NCBI RefSeq assembly: GCF_000966285.1 | Contig: NZ_KQ031391.1 | Location: forward strand, 3,011,208-3,075,207 | Direction: 5' to 3' | DNA length: 64,000 nucleotides | Source: Pseudofrankia sp. DC12 | Lineage (GTDB): Bacteria > Actinomycetota > Actinomycetes > Frankiales > Frankiaceae | Shown: positions 8,378-16,754 of the stretch, piece by piece | How the letters are laid out: each line of letters opens with the position of its first letter | Position numbering within the stretch: position 1 is the first letter of the stretch | Translations under genes and position numbers: made by a program | Notes under the pieces: generated by a model | What the model was told of the DNA's origin: nothing | The model's database searches: none | What the model saw: the letters and a program-made list of their open reading frames with translations, nothing else

Positions 8378-9582
8378 CCCGAAGCTGGCGGGGTCTGTGC
8401 GGCGGCGGTGTGGAGGGCCAGCGCTGTGCCGGCGCTGCCGGTCAGGAAGCCGCGCTCGGTCGGCCCCATGGCGGGCGCTGCTCGGGCTGTGCGCAGCAGG
8501 TCACCGGCGAGTTTCGGAAGGCGGGTGGCGAGATGGCCGGTCGGGTCGTCGGCGGCGGCGCGGAGGACGGTCTGATAGAGCCCGGCGTGGCCGTGGCAGA
8601 GGCTCGCGTCGGTGAGAAGGACCTGCTGGGCGGGATCGTCGAGGCAGGCGAGCAGCGCCTGTTCGTAGGTGCGGCGGCGGTCCGGGTCGTCGAGGGCGAG
8701 GGCCGCGAGTTGGCCGGCACGGGCGATGCCGGGGGTGCCGTAGCACCAGCTGGGCCGGCCCGGCTGGCTTCGCTCGCATCGGCCGGAACGCAGCTCGGTG
8801 AGGGTGAGGTGCTGCGGCCAGAACGGTCCAGTGGGGCCGTCCCGTCGCCAGGTGTCGAGCCAGGCGCAGATCGTCGCGATCGCTTCGAGCTGGCCGTCGA
8901 CGGTGAGGCCGCGGCGGGCGGCGAGGCTGAGCAGCGCGAGCGGGCCGGCGACGCCGTGCGCGAGGCCGACGTTCGCATGACCGCCGCGAAAGGAGCCGGC
9001 CCGGCCGCGGTGCGGGTCGTGGTCTACCCACCAGCCGGGAAGCGCCTCGCCGTCGACTGTCAGCGGTCGGGTCAGCGCCACCAGGTAGGTCAGAACCTGT
9101 TCGGTCGCACCGCTGGCGGGGGCGCGGCGGAGCAGCAGGGAACCGAGCCCGGTTAGCCCGAGGAACAGGTCGTACTCGTCGAAATTTGGGGGCCTGGCTG
9201 CCTTGATCCGATCCAGGGCCTGACGGGCCCGACGATGGGCCAGCCGCGTCACCACGTCGTCGAGGGCGGCGAGGCCTTCCCGGTAGCGAGCGGACTGGCC
9301 GGCTGCGATGTCGAGGACGAACGCGACGGCAGGAGCGCCGAAGTAGAGGCCGGCCGTGTCGTGGTCGGCGACGGGCCGTGCGGACGCGTCGAGCAGGTGG
9401 CGGTGCGCGGGCTGCCAACTGTCGAGTCCTGCGCGGGCGCGTTCGATGAACAGCAGCGCGATGCCAGCGCTGCCGCTGGACAGTGCCTGTCCGGGTGGGC
9501 CTGCCTCGGCGGCCGACCCGGGCTGCGCGAGCCCGCGTGCCCGCCGTTCGGCCTCCCGCGACAGGTCGTCGCCAATGCTCAT
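8350..9582 (-). CDS. lanC: LanC-family lanthionine cyclase
   Basis: This 410-aa protein would catalyse addition of Cys thiols to dehydroalanine/dehydrobutyrine in the precursor peptide, forming thioether rings. LanC hallmarks are present: GLAHGVAG with the proton-handling His209, and the zinc ligands Cys280 (WCYGTPG), Cys329 and His330 (LCHGHAG). Repeated GxxG-type motifs (GSAGIALL, GLTGLGS, GSAGTALAL) fit the alpha/alpha toroid. The length is usual for LanC. The start ATG overlaps the lanB stop (ATGA at 9579-9582), so the two are translationally coupled. Confidence 0.93.
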   Translation of the reverse strand: MSIGDDLSREAERRARGLAQPGSAAEAGPPGQALSSGSAGIALLFIERARAGLDSWQPAHRHLLDASARPVADHDTAGLYFGAPAVAFVLDIAAGQSARYREGLAALDDVVTRLAHRRARQALDRIKAARPPNFDEYDLFLGLTGLGSLLLRRAPASGATEQVLTYLVALTRPLTVDGEALPGWWVDHDPHRGRAGSFRGGHANVGLAHGVAGPLALLSLAARRGLTVDGQLEAIATICAWLDTWRRDGPTGPFWPQHLTLTELRSGRCERSQPGRPSWCYGTPGIARAGQLAALALDDPDRRRTYEQALLACLDDPAQQVLLTDASLCHGHAGLYQTVLRAAADDPTGHLATRLPKLAGDLLRTARAAPAMGPTERGFLTGSAGTALALHTAAAQTPPASGWDACLLIS

Positions 9583-12500
9583 CGTGGGCTTCCGCGATCC
9601 GCAGGTTCTGGGGTCCGCAGCTGCGAGGTCAGCACGATGGCGCGGGCGAGCCGTAGGCAGAACCGTTCGGACTCGACGTCGAGACCGATCATCCGGCCGT
9701 GGTGCAGTTGCAGAAGCGACGCGAGCACCTCGTCCAGGTCGGGCGCCACGTCGTCCGCGGCAGTCTCGTCAAGACGGCGCCGGTAGCTGTGGACGATGTG
9801 GCGACGCTGCGCCCACGATCGGTTGAGCGGTCCGTGGCTGGTCGTGAGTTCGGCGCGGGCTGTGGTGAGCAGCCGGAGGCCTTGCTCGCGAAGGTCCCGG
9901 GGGAGGCGCGGGCTGCCTCCGTGGGGGACATGGTCGGTCAACCATCGCGCCGCAGCGTCCCAGTCCCCCAGGAACCCTTCCGCAAGGTCGACCATGCTGA
10001 CCGCGGCGACCGCCCGCACGTCCAGGTCCGAGGACGCCGCGATCAGGGTGAGCTGCGCGAGTGCGGCGCCGGAGTCCGCGGCGAACGTGCCCTCGGCGGC
10101 GGCCAGGAGCCGCCCGGTGCCGTATCTGCCGATCTCGGGTCGGTAGGTGCCGAGTTCCAGCGTGTGCAGCAGGCCGGCTCGACGGAGGGATTCCGCCCAG
10201 GTGCCGAGGTGGCGGGCCGCGTCACCGTAGGCGTCCGGTGTAGTCAGGCCGATCCAGAGGCCCAGGTGGGCCGGATCAGAGTCGTGTCGCAGGTGCCAAA
10301 GGGCGGGACGCGCTTCCGGACGCGTGTGTGGCCAGGCGTCGAGAAGTTCGGGCAGATGCGCGGTCAGTATCTCGGCCTGTCGGCGGGGATTCCCGTACAG
10401 CCGGGCATAGAGCACCGGCGACGTGCCGGGGAGATGGCCGCCAAGCCGTGCGATCGGCACCGGCCGGTGGCGACGCACGGACGTGGGAGCGGGCGGCGGG
10501 TCGGCGCGGATGAGCGGGAGGGCGATCTCGTGCGGGCGGCCGTCGATCCAGCCGAAGGCGGTGCTGTCGGGCGCTTCGGTGAGAGTGGTCGCGCCGTCCC
10601 GGTTGAGCCGGGAGCGCAGCAGCGCACGGTGCGCGGGTTCGGACACGTCGAGCCGCACGACGATGTCGCGTTCGCCGACGTAGACAACGGCCGGAATCCG
10701 GTAGGCCTCGCGTAGCCGCTCCCATGCCCGTTCCCACGCGATCTGCGGGGCCTGCCGCCCTGGCAGGTCGGTGGAGGTCAGGGTCCAGGAGGCGGGACGC
10801 AGGATGCTGCGTCCGAACCGGACCCGAGGTAAGACGGGCAGGGCGCGGGCCGCGCCCCAGGAGAACGGGACGCACGGCGCGACGAGGGCCGTGGTGATCT
10901 CGGACAGGAACCGGGCCAATGGCTGCGTCGCGTGCTGGAAGTCCAGCGCATGCAGCGATATCGGTTCCACGACCTGGCCGGTCGACAGCGACACCAGCTG
11001 GAGGCGGTTCGCGTCGCCCGTCACCGCGAGATCCCCGACGTCGATCTGCTTCGCGCCGGTGGGTGGCTGGTGCTCGCCGAGGCGAAGCATCGGGAGCAGG
11101 GCCGGCGTCCGGACGAGATGCTGCGACCGAGCCATCAGCGCCGGGCAAGACACCTGAACAGCCCTCGCGCCGGGGTTCAGCGTCGGCACGGAGGCGAACG
11201 CGCTGCCAATATGGTCGCGGTCGGCGCGGTCGAACAGGTACAGGAATCGGCCGATGGACGTGCCGGCGCTCCTGGCCGCGCTCGCAACGACCAGCGTGAA
11301 ATCGCCGCGGTCAAGCGCCCGAGGTGTGACCGCCTGCAGGACGAAACGTAGTTCCGTCTGCGCGACCGCGGCTAGCTCGCCGGCGGTCTCGCTGGTGACG
11401 GCGAGGTCGGCAATCGTGTGGTTGTCGAGGACGAGTTCCTCACCGTTCAGCACGGCGCGCTGGGCGAGACGCAGAAGAACGCGGTCTCGCGCCGGCGCCG
11501 CCTCAGCCGACGGGCCGCCCGCCGTACGCCGGTAGCCGTCCGGAAAGCCCAGTCCACGATCGGCGTCGACGACCTCGCCGAGCGGGACGACGGCACCCGG
11601 CCCAGAGCGTTCGAGGAACCGCCCGTGCCACCTCCGCCATCCAGGTCCGCCGAAGGGAGCGGGCGCAAGCCGGACCAGCGCTGCCACCGCGGTCGCTGCC
11701 TCCCGCACCACCACGGGCGGCAGGACGACACCCGCATCGAGGGCCAGATCGGCGGCGAGCAGGGGCGCGGGCCGCTCGTGGAGCGCCATCATTCCGGCGG
11801 TCGCCGCCGCACGCAGGTTGGTGCGTTCGCGTGCCGTGCGAGCAGAGCTGTAGCTGCGGAGAAGCTGACTGATCTCCTCCAACGGGCGCAGGCTGGTTCG
11901 TCCGGCCTCCGGAATCGAGCGAAGCCGCTCGGTCAGGTGGCACACCGGGTCAGTCACGTCTGCCGGCGGGCGCAGGCCGCTGATCAGGACCCCGGTCGCG
12001 ACCAGCTGTGTGAGCATCCGATCGACGACCTGCCGCGGCGTCTCGGGGAAGTCGACCGCAAGGACCGCCACGAGATCGGCGACTGATCGAGGGTCCTGGG
12101 CCGCCCGCAGGACCGCTCGCACCGGGCCGCTATGACGCACCTCGATGTCCACCAGGGTGACGGCGCCGGATTCATCAGTCCGCGGCTGGCAGGGAACAAC
12201 GAGCCGCTCCCCGCGTACGAAGGCCAGAGTGTTCGCCACGACCGTCAGGCCGCCGAGCACCGCAGGGTCAGCCTCCAGGACGGAGACCAGCTCGGACAGC
12301 CAGCGGGCGTCGGGCCGGGCGACCGGCCGGGAAGCATCGCCCCAGCGGACCTGCGCTCGATCGCCGAACGTCACCGGTGCTACGCCTGCGAACAGGCCAA
12401 ACGGTGTCGGCCGTGTCGTCATGCGCAGGAGATAGGACATGACCGACTCGACCGCCCGGCGCACCCGCGCCGGTGTGATCGCGTCGTTCTTGTCGATCTC

Positions 12501-12707
12501 CCGGACCGCCGTGGCGAGAGCGGGGCTGGCGACCTCGATCGCCTCGGCCAGCTCCTCGTCGCCCCACGCCCGGCGAAGCCAGGCCCGCCATTCGCGGACG
12601 TGCTCAGGAGTCTCGCCGGTCAGATCTGGCCAGTCCTGTCGTCTGGGTGGGCCACCGCGCGCGCTCGCCCGAAGGACCGCGACGTCCATGCCCCGGTAGC
12701 GGACCAT
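9579..12707 (-). CDS. lanB: LanB lantibiotic dehydratase (full length)
   Basis: The ATG at 12707 has a Shine-Dalgarno-like GGGAAGG just upstream and yields 1042 aa. The protein is a class I dehydratase: the N-terminal part (about 1-730) is the glutamyl-tRNA-dependent glutamylation domain, with RMTTRPTPFGLFAG near residue 95. The C-terminal part (about 760-1040) is the glutamate-elimination domain, with LYARLYG, HLGLWIGL and ELGTYRPEIGRYG. Together they dehydrate Ser/Thr of the precursor. The gene lies 88 nt downstream of the precursor gene, with a hairpin in the gap, and overlaps lanC by 4 nt. Length is normal and no truncation is seen. Confidence 0.93.
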   Translation of the reverse strand: MVRYRGMDVAVLRASARGGPPRRQDWPDLTGETPEHVREWRAWLRRAWGDEELAEAIEVASPALATAVREIDKNDAITPARVRRAVESVMSYLLRMTTRPTPFGLFAGVAPVTFGDRAQVRWGDASRPVARPDARWLSELVSVLEADPAVLGGLTVVANTLAFVRGERLVVPCQPRTDESGAVTLVDIEVRHSGPVRAVLRAAQDPRSVADLVAVLAVDFPETPRQVVDRMLTQLVATGVLISGLRPPADVTDPVCHLTERLRSIPEAGRTSLRPLEEISQLLRSYSSARTARERTNLRAAATAGMMALHERPAPLLAADLALDAGVVLPPVVVREAATAVAALVRLAPAPFGGPGWRRWHGRFLERSGPGAVVPLGEVVDADRGLGFPDGYRRTAGGPSAEAAPARDRVLLRLAQRAVLNGEELVLDNHTIADLAVTSETAGELAAVAQTELRFVLQAVTPRALDRGDFTLVVASAARSAGTSIGRFLYLFDRADRDHIGSAFASVPTLNPGARAVQVSCPALMARSQHLVRTPALLPMLRLGEHQPPTGAKQIDVGDLAVTGDANRLQLVSLSTGQVVEPISLHALDFQHATQPLARFLSEITTALVAPCVPFSWGAARALPVLPRVRFGRSILRPASWTLTSTDLPGRQAPQIAWERAWERLREAYRIPAVVYVGERDIVVRLDVSEPAHRALLRSRLNRDGATTLTEAPDSTAFGWIDGRPHEIALPLIRADPPPAPTSVRRHRPVPIARLGGHLPGTSPVLYARLYGNPRRQAEILTAHLPELLDAWPHTRPEARPALWHLRHDSDPAHLGLWIGLTTPDAYGDAARHLGTWAESLRRAGLLHTLELGTYRPEIGRYGTGRLLAAAEGTFAADSGAALAQLTLIAASSDLDVRAVAAVSMVDLAEGFLGDWDAAARWLTDHVPHGGSPRLPRDLREQGLRLLTTARAELTTSHGPLNRSWAQRRHIVHSYRRRLDETAADDVAPDLDEVLASLLQLHHGRMIGLDVESERFCLRLARAIVLTSQLRTPEPADRGSPR

Positions 12708-12726
12708 TCCCGCCTTCCCTCGATGC

Positions 12727-12759
12727 GTGGCCGCCCCGGTGAGAGCACGGGACGGCCAC
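12727..12759 (-). terminator. Hairpin between precursor and lanB (attenuator candidate)
   Basis: GTGGCCG (12727-12733) pairs with CGGCCAC (12753-12759). CCCG (12735-12738) pairs with CGGG (12748-12751). One mismatch separates the two helices, and the loop is 9 nt. It lies in the 88-nt gap between the precursor stop and the lanB start, with no U-tract after it on the minus strand. Such a hairpin would lower lanB expression relative to the precursor or protect the 3' end of the precursor transcript. Confidence 0.6.
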
Positions 12760-12795
12760 GGAGCCTTCGACCGGCCAAGGACCACAGGTCGTGGG

Positions 12796-12996
12796 TCAGC
12801 CGGCGCAGCCCAGCTGCACCTGGTCGCAGGTGACGCCCGCGCTGTCCTCGGTGGCGGAGCAGTTGTCGCTGGTGCAGTCGGCCGAGTCGAATCCGCCAGC
12901 CGGCAGGCCTGCGGTCACGATGCTCACGTCCAGGTCGAACTCGTCGTACCCGAGTTCGTCGGTCGCGGGCGGCGGCGCGGTGGTGAGGGTGGTCAT
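12796..12996 (-). CDS. lanA: FxLD-type lanthipeptide precursor
   Basis: This small 66-aa gene lies between the methyltransferase and lanB genes. Its ATG overlaps the stop of the upstream methyltransferase (ATGA at 12993-12996). The leader carries the class I recognition motif FDLDVS (residues 20-25), the 'FxLD' signature. The C-terminal half is rich in Ser, Thr, Asp and Cys: Cys41, Cys46, Cys57 and Cys64; Ser38, Thr42, Ser43, Ser47, Thr49, Ser52 and Thr56; Asp37, Asp40, Asp44, Asp51 and Asp58. Up to four thioether rings are possible. The several Asp residues are the likely substrates of the PCMT-like enzymes. The leader cleavage site cannot be fixed from sequence, and no protease gene is present. 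Confidence 0.9.
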   Translation of the reverse strand: MTTLTTAPPPATDELGYDEFDLDVSIVTAGLPAGGFDSADCTSDNCSATEDSAGVTCDQVQLGCAG

Positions 12997-14270
12997 GACG
13001 GGCTCCCATCGGGTGAGGGTGGTGCGGAGGTGGCGTGGTCCCAGGACAGGACCAGCGTGGAATGACGTTTGGCAATGACGTAGCCGTCGGGCAGGTCCTC
13101 GCCAGGGGTGTTCGCGGGCAGCACGGTCAGCCGTGGTCGGGCACCGCGCCGGCGGGCCTGGTCCCAGTCGCGGATCTCCTGCCCGAGCTGCTCGGCCAAC
13201 TCGCCTCCGCGTGGGCCATGGCCGAAGGCACCGAGTTCGAACACCGTCGCGGGATCGTCCAGCGGCTTTAGCCGGGCACGGTAGGCCAGGCTGTCTCCCT
13301 CGACCAGGGCAGGCGTCAGAATCCGCCAGGACGGGTCGACCACGCCGCGCTCCACAGCGGCCTGGCTGCTGGTCATCTGGCAAGACCGCGGCGCGGCGAG
13401 CAGCCACAGGTCCTGGTCCGCCCACAGCTCGCGCCGACGCAACGTGACCCCGCTCCACACCTCGGCGCGCGGCTGGCCCAGCACCCCGGCCAGCCCGTCG
13501 GCGTCCAGGGGCCCGAGCTCGTCGAGCCAGAGGCCGACCCCGGACTCGTCGAGCGCGACCGACCGGCCGCGGTGCTCGCCGATGCCCTGCATCGGGACGA
13601 ATCCGCACTGGATCTGACTGGTGCCCACCAGCCGGTCGCCGTCCCGGTCCAGCGCCCACGATCTGGTCAGGCCGCGCGTTCGCAGCGGCAGGACGACACG
13701 GCCGCTCGGTGTCAGCTGCCGCACCCACTCCGGGGTGACGTCCCATACACCGACCGTCGCGATGATCAGATCGAACGGCGCGTACTCCGAGGCTCCGAAC
13801 TCGCCGTCCCGACACAGCGTTCGCACATCGTGGTAGCCGGCGAGGTCGAGGCAGGTACGGGCCCGGTCGACGACCTCCGGGTCGATGTCGAGCGTCGTGA
13901 CCTCACCCGCGGGGCCGACCAGCTCCCGCAGGAGCGCCGAGTTGTATCCCCCGCTGCCGATCTCCAGGACACGTTTCCCGGCGAGATCACCCGCCTGCGC
14001 CAGCATCCCCGAGATGACACCCGGCGCCGACACCGCGCTGAGGTTCACCCCCTCGACGCTGGTCTTCGTCACGATCGACTCGTTCGCGTACGCCTGCTCC
14101 AACGAGGTCTCCGGCGTGAACAGATGGCGAGGTGTCCTGAGCAACGCCGCCCGCAGTGCCTCCGGCATCGGAAGACCAATCGCTTCCAACCCGGGCTCCA
14201 GACGCGCGACCATCGCCACGCGCAGCCGCTCCGCGTCCGAATCCGCGACCTTCCCGGTGGACAGCACCAT
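12993..14270 (-). CDS. PCMT-like methyltransferase, FxLD system (copy 1)
   Basis: The ATG at 14270 gives 425 aa. The N-terminal half is a class I SAM methyltransferase of the protein-L-isoaspartate O-methyltransferase type: TPRHLFTPE, then motif I VLEIGSGGYNSALL, TLDIDPEVV, and FDLIIATVGVWDV. The C-terminal half (about 215-425) is specific to RiPP-associated members and contains CGFVPMQGIGEH. Such LanS-type enzymes are known to methylate an Asp of a lanthipeptide, leading through a succinimide to isoaspartate. Its stop overlaps the precursor start, tying it to this peptide. A closely similar copy lies immediately upstream. Confidence 0.88.
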   Translation of the reverse strand: MVLSTGKVADSDAERLRVAMVARLEPGLEAIGLPMPEALRAALLRTPRHLFTPETSLEQAYANESIVTKTSVEGVNLSAVSAPGVISGMLAQAGDLAGKRVLEIGSGGYNSALLRELVGPAGEVTTLDIDPEVVDRARTCLDLAGYHDVRTLCRDGEFGASEYAPFDLIIATVGVWDVTPEWVRQLTPSGRVVLPLRTRGLTRSWALDRDGDRLVGTSQIQCGFVPMQGIGEHRGRSVALDESGVGLWLDELGPLDADGLAGVLGQPRAEVWSGVTLRRRELWADQDLWLLAAPRSCQMTSSQAAVERGVVDPSWRILTPALVEGDSLAYRARLKPLDDPATVFELGAFGHGPRGGELAEQLGQEIRDWDQARRRGARPRLTVLPANTPGEDLPDGYVIAKRHSTLVLSWDHATSAPPSPDGSPS

Positions 14271-14439
14271 GTCGCTAGAGGCCCTTTCTGTTGACAAGCC
14301 ATAGGTGGCTCGGGAGCCGACCAGCCCGATCGTTGGCGGTTCGCAGGCCTGCGGCCGGAGGGCGACAAGACCGCCCGGCGTCCCTGTCCGCCGGCTGCTG
14401 CGGACAGGCAGACAACCCACGGCCACGCAGGTCAGATCC

Positions 14440-15711
14440 TTACTGGGGAACGGGTTGGTGAGCTGCGTTCTGGTCCGTGAGGGAGTCCGCCGGACGGGGC
14501 CAGGACAGGAGGATCCGACTGTGGATCTTGTCGATGACGCGGCCCGCCGCCGGTAGCTCGGCGTCCGGAGCTCCGGCCGGGACGACGACGTAGCTGGGTC
14601 CCGGGCCGCCACGGTGGTCCCGGTCCCAGACCCGCAATTGCTCGGCGACGGTCACGGCGAGACCCGCGGCGCTTGACCCGTGGGCGTAGACGTCGAGGGT
14701 GAAGTCGTCACCGTCGAGACGGCGGGGCACGACGTAGGCGGCGCTGCCAGCTTGGACGACCGCGAACCCGATAGTTCGGCCGGGCAACGGCCGAGCCGCA
14801 GACTCGTTCCGCTCGCTATCGATGGTCATTCGGCAGAACCCCGGCAGCGCTGTGGCCAGCCACATCTGCATCGTCGCCCACGGCTCACCCATCCGAAGCC
14901 CCGCGCCGCTGTCGACCACCAGCGGCTCGGTGTCGAGCAGGTCGACCAGCCCCGCCGGGTCGGCCGGCGCCCCCTCGTCGAAGAGCAGCGTCACCACTCC
15001 CCCAGCCAGAGACACCTCGACGCCTTGATGCGCGCCTGCGCCCTGCATCGGGACGAACCCGAACTGCTTCGCCGAGTCGGAGACCAACCGGTCGCCGGCC
15101 TTCTCGAACGCCACGGTCCGCATCAGGCCCATGACCTGCAAAGGCACGACCAGCCGCCCGCCCTCGACTAGCTGATCCCGCCACGCCGGCGGAATGTCCC
15201 AGGCTCCGACCGTGACCAGCACCCGGTCGAAGGGAGCGAACTCCGGTACACCGGCCTCGGCGTCAGCGAGCACCACGTGGACGTCCGGATAGCCGGCCTG
15301 CACCAGGAACCGCGCGGCCCGGCCGGTCACGAACTCGTCGATGTCGACCGTCACGACCCGCCCCGCCCGCCCGACCACCTCGGCCAGATAGGCGGCGTTC
15401 ATCCCGCCGGAGCCCACTTCGAGGACGGTCATGCCCGGCTCGATCCGGGCCTCTTCCAACATGTGCGCCTGCGCATGTGGTGCTGACAGGGAGCTCAACG
15501 ACCGGCCACCCGGGTCCCGCTTGGTCACCAGCCCGTTCCACGGGTGATAGACCGCGCTCAGCTCGGCCTCCGGCGCGAACACCTCCCTCGGCACCCGCCG
15601 CATCGCGGCCTCGACAGTCGGCGACACGATCGTCCCGTCGGCCACAAGATCGTCGACAACCTTGTTACGAAGACGAGCTGCCTGCTCATCCGTACCGGCG
15701 CTGTCAGTCAC
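14440..15711 (-). CDS. PCMT-like methyltransferase, FxLD system (copy 2)
   Basis: The GTG at 15711 is preceded by AAGGGA at good spacing, giving 423 aa. It has the same architecture as the downstream copy: VPREVFAPE, motif I VLEVGSGGMNAAYL, TVDIDEFVT, FDRVLVTVGAWDI, FGFVPMQGAGAHQ and a long C-terminal RiPP-type domain. The pair are diverged paralogues sharing motifs but differing at many positions in between. The start overlaps the end of the DUF397 gene by 8 nt; 169 nt separate its stop from copy 1. It may modify a different Asp of the same precursor, or a second step; the sequence cannot say which. Confidence 0.87.
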   Translation of the reverse strand: MTDSAGTDEQAARLRNKVVDDLVADGTIVSPTVEAAMRRVPREVFAPEAELSAVYHPWNGLVTKRDPGGRSLSSLSAPHAQAHMLEEARIEPGMTVLEVGSGGMNAAYLAEVVGRAGRVVTVDIDEFVTGRAARFLVQAGYPDVHVVLADAEAGVPEFAPFDRVLVTVGAWDIPPAWRDQLVEGGRLVVPLQVMGLMRTVAFEKAGDRLVSDSAKQFGFVPMQGAGAHQGVEVSLAGGVVTLLFDEGAPADPAGLVDLLDTEPLVVDSGAGLRMGEPWATMQMWLATALPGFCRMTIDSERNESAARPLPGRTIGFAVVQAGSAAYVVPRRLDGDDFTLDVYAHGSSAAGLAVTVAEQLRVWDRDHRGGPGPSYVVVPAGAPDAELPAAGRVIDKIHSRILLSWPRPADSLTDQNAAHQPVPQ

Positions 15712-15985
15712 GGGGCGTCCCTTGCGCGTGATCGCTTGTCGCCTGGGCACGGCGTCTCTCGCCTGACGGCAGCTGGTCGTACTCACCGCGCTTGACTGCG
15801 GCGAGGAAGTCCGCCCACGCACCTGAGGAGACCGTGGTCGGGCAGCTGAGAGTGCCGCGCAGGACAACCGCCACGCCTGGACGGCACCAGGCCGCCTCGA
15901 CGGCGTCGACCACCTTCGCGTCAGTGACGGAGGGGCGCCGCCATGCGGTCGCGACAGCGGACTCCGATCGATATGGCGCCGGCAC
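15704..15985 (-). CDS. DUF397-like small protein, first gene of lanthipeptide operon
   Basis: This 93-aa protein starts at a GTG (15985) with a strong AAGGAGG 8 nt upstream. It resembles DUF397 proteins: an AWRRP start, VAVVLRGTLSCPT, and the typical ending SGAWADFLAAVKRGEYDQL. It is degenerate at the usual SSFSGGGNCVEVA motif. DUF397 proteins commonly pair with XRE regulators in actinobacteria and act as small partners or antitoxin-like regulators. An XRE gene lies at 16.8-18.1 kb. The coding region overlaps copy 2 of the methyltransferase, so it belongs to the operon and may tune its expression. Confidence 0.7.
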   Translation of the reverse strand: MPAPYRSESAVATAWRRPSVTDAKVVDAVEAAWCRPGVAVVLRGTLSCPTTVSSGAWADFLAAVKRGEYDQLPSGERRRAQATSDHAQGTPRD

Positions 15986-16080
15986 GACGGACCTCCTTCT
16001 CGGGCGGGGCGGGCGTTCGCGTTGGTTACGCGGCCACTTTCAGGAGGATGCCGGTTACTCCGTGCGTCCGAGTAGAGGGC

Positions 16081-16128
16081 GGGTGTCCGCCCGCGTCCGG
16101 ACGTTTCCACGCGTCCGTCCGGACACCC
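16081..16128. promoter_or_regulatory. Palindrome array between lan operon and NUDIX gene
   Basis: Two perfect 8-bp palindromes GTCCGGAC lie at 16095-16102 and 16117-16124, with centres 22 bp apart (two helical turns). They are framed by the inverted repeat GGGTGTCC (16081-16088) and GGACACCC (16121-16128). The array sits between the divergent starts at 15985 and 16191, the position expected for an operator. The neighbouring XRE regulator is the obvious candidate ligand, by inference only. Confidence 0.5.
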
Positions 16129-16150
16129 ACTCCCGTTGCGGGACATGTAG

Positions 16151-16180
16151 GCGACAACGGGCGGCGCCGTCGGGTACTAG
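16151..16180 (+). promoter_or_regulatory. Candidate promoter of NUDIX gene
   Basis: A -35-like GCGACA at 16151-16156 and a -10-like TACTAG at 16175-16180 are separated by 18 bp. The ATG follows 10 nt after the -10, and no Shine-Dalgarno sequence is present, so a leaderless mRNA is likely. Confidence 0.45.
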
Positions 16181-16190
16181 CCTTCGCGTC

Positions 16191-16754
16191 ATGACCACGG
16201 AAGTCCGCGGGCCCAGCGAATGGATCATTCACGGGGAGCGGGTGGTCGATGACACCCGTCGCGCGGTGCTCAGCATCGCCGACGTCGAGCTACCCGACGG
16301 GGTGCGCTTCGAGCAGTACGTGCTGCGCCTTCCGCGCGCCGCGGTCGTCGTCGTACTGGACGACGACGAGCGGGTCCTGATGATGTGGCGCCACCGCTTC
16401 ATCCTCGACAAATGGGTGTGGGAGCTGCCCGGCGGCTACCTCGACCCCGACGAGGACCCCGCCGCGTGCGCCGCCCGCGAGGTCGAGGAAGAGACCGGAT
16501 GGCGCCCCCGGAACATGCGCGAGCTCGTCTCGTTCCAGCCGGCCGTGGGCACGATCGACCAGCAGAACCTCGTCTTCCTCGCCCGCGGCGCCGACCCCAC
16601 TGGCCAGGCCCCCGACATCAACGAGACTGCGAAGGTCGGCTGGGTCCCGCTCTCCGAGGCATACAGCCGCGTCGTCCAAGGCGAGATCGTCGGCGCCGGG
16701 TCCGTATCCGGAGTCCTCGCGACGCTGCTCGCGAAAGCCAACGGCGAGTTCTAA
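16191..16754 (+). CDS. NUDIX hydrolase (ADP-ribose pyrophosphatase-like)
   Basis: The ATG at 16191 gives 187 aa. The complete Nudix box is visible at about 84-106: GGYLDPDEDPAACAAREVEE followed by ETGW. N-terminal beta strands (VLMMWRHRF) and the downstream FQPAVGTIDQQNLVFLARGA segment are like those of ADP-ribose or nucleoside-diphosphate-sugar pyrophosphatases. It is convergent with the XRE regulator gene and their stop codons overlap by 3 nt (16752-16754 on plus, 16751-16753 on minus). NUDIX/XRE pairs are frequent in actinobacteria; the substrate here is not known. Confidence 0.88.
   Translation: MTTEVRGPSEWIIHGERVVDDTRRAVLSIADVELPDGVRFEQYVLRLPRAAVVVVLDDDERVLMMWRHRFILDKWVWELPGGYLDPDEDPAACAAREVEEETGWRPRNMRELVSFQPAVGTIDQQNLVFLARGADPTGQAPDINETAKVGWVPLSEAYSRVVQGEIVGAGSVSGVLATLLAKANGEF

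Noticed and set aside
9699-10715. 338-codon plus-strand frame inside lanB
   Set aside because: lanB has clear domain motifs on the minus strand, while this frame has none and no ribosome site.
12999-13815. N-terminal extension of the precursor-peptide frame
   Set aside because: It is an alternative frame through the methyltransferase gene; the ATG at 12996 with the ATGA overlap and FDLDVS leader is the real start.
14271-14612. Upstream extension of methyltransferase copy 1
   Set aside because: No homology and no ribosome site; family similarity starts after the ATG at 14270.
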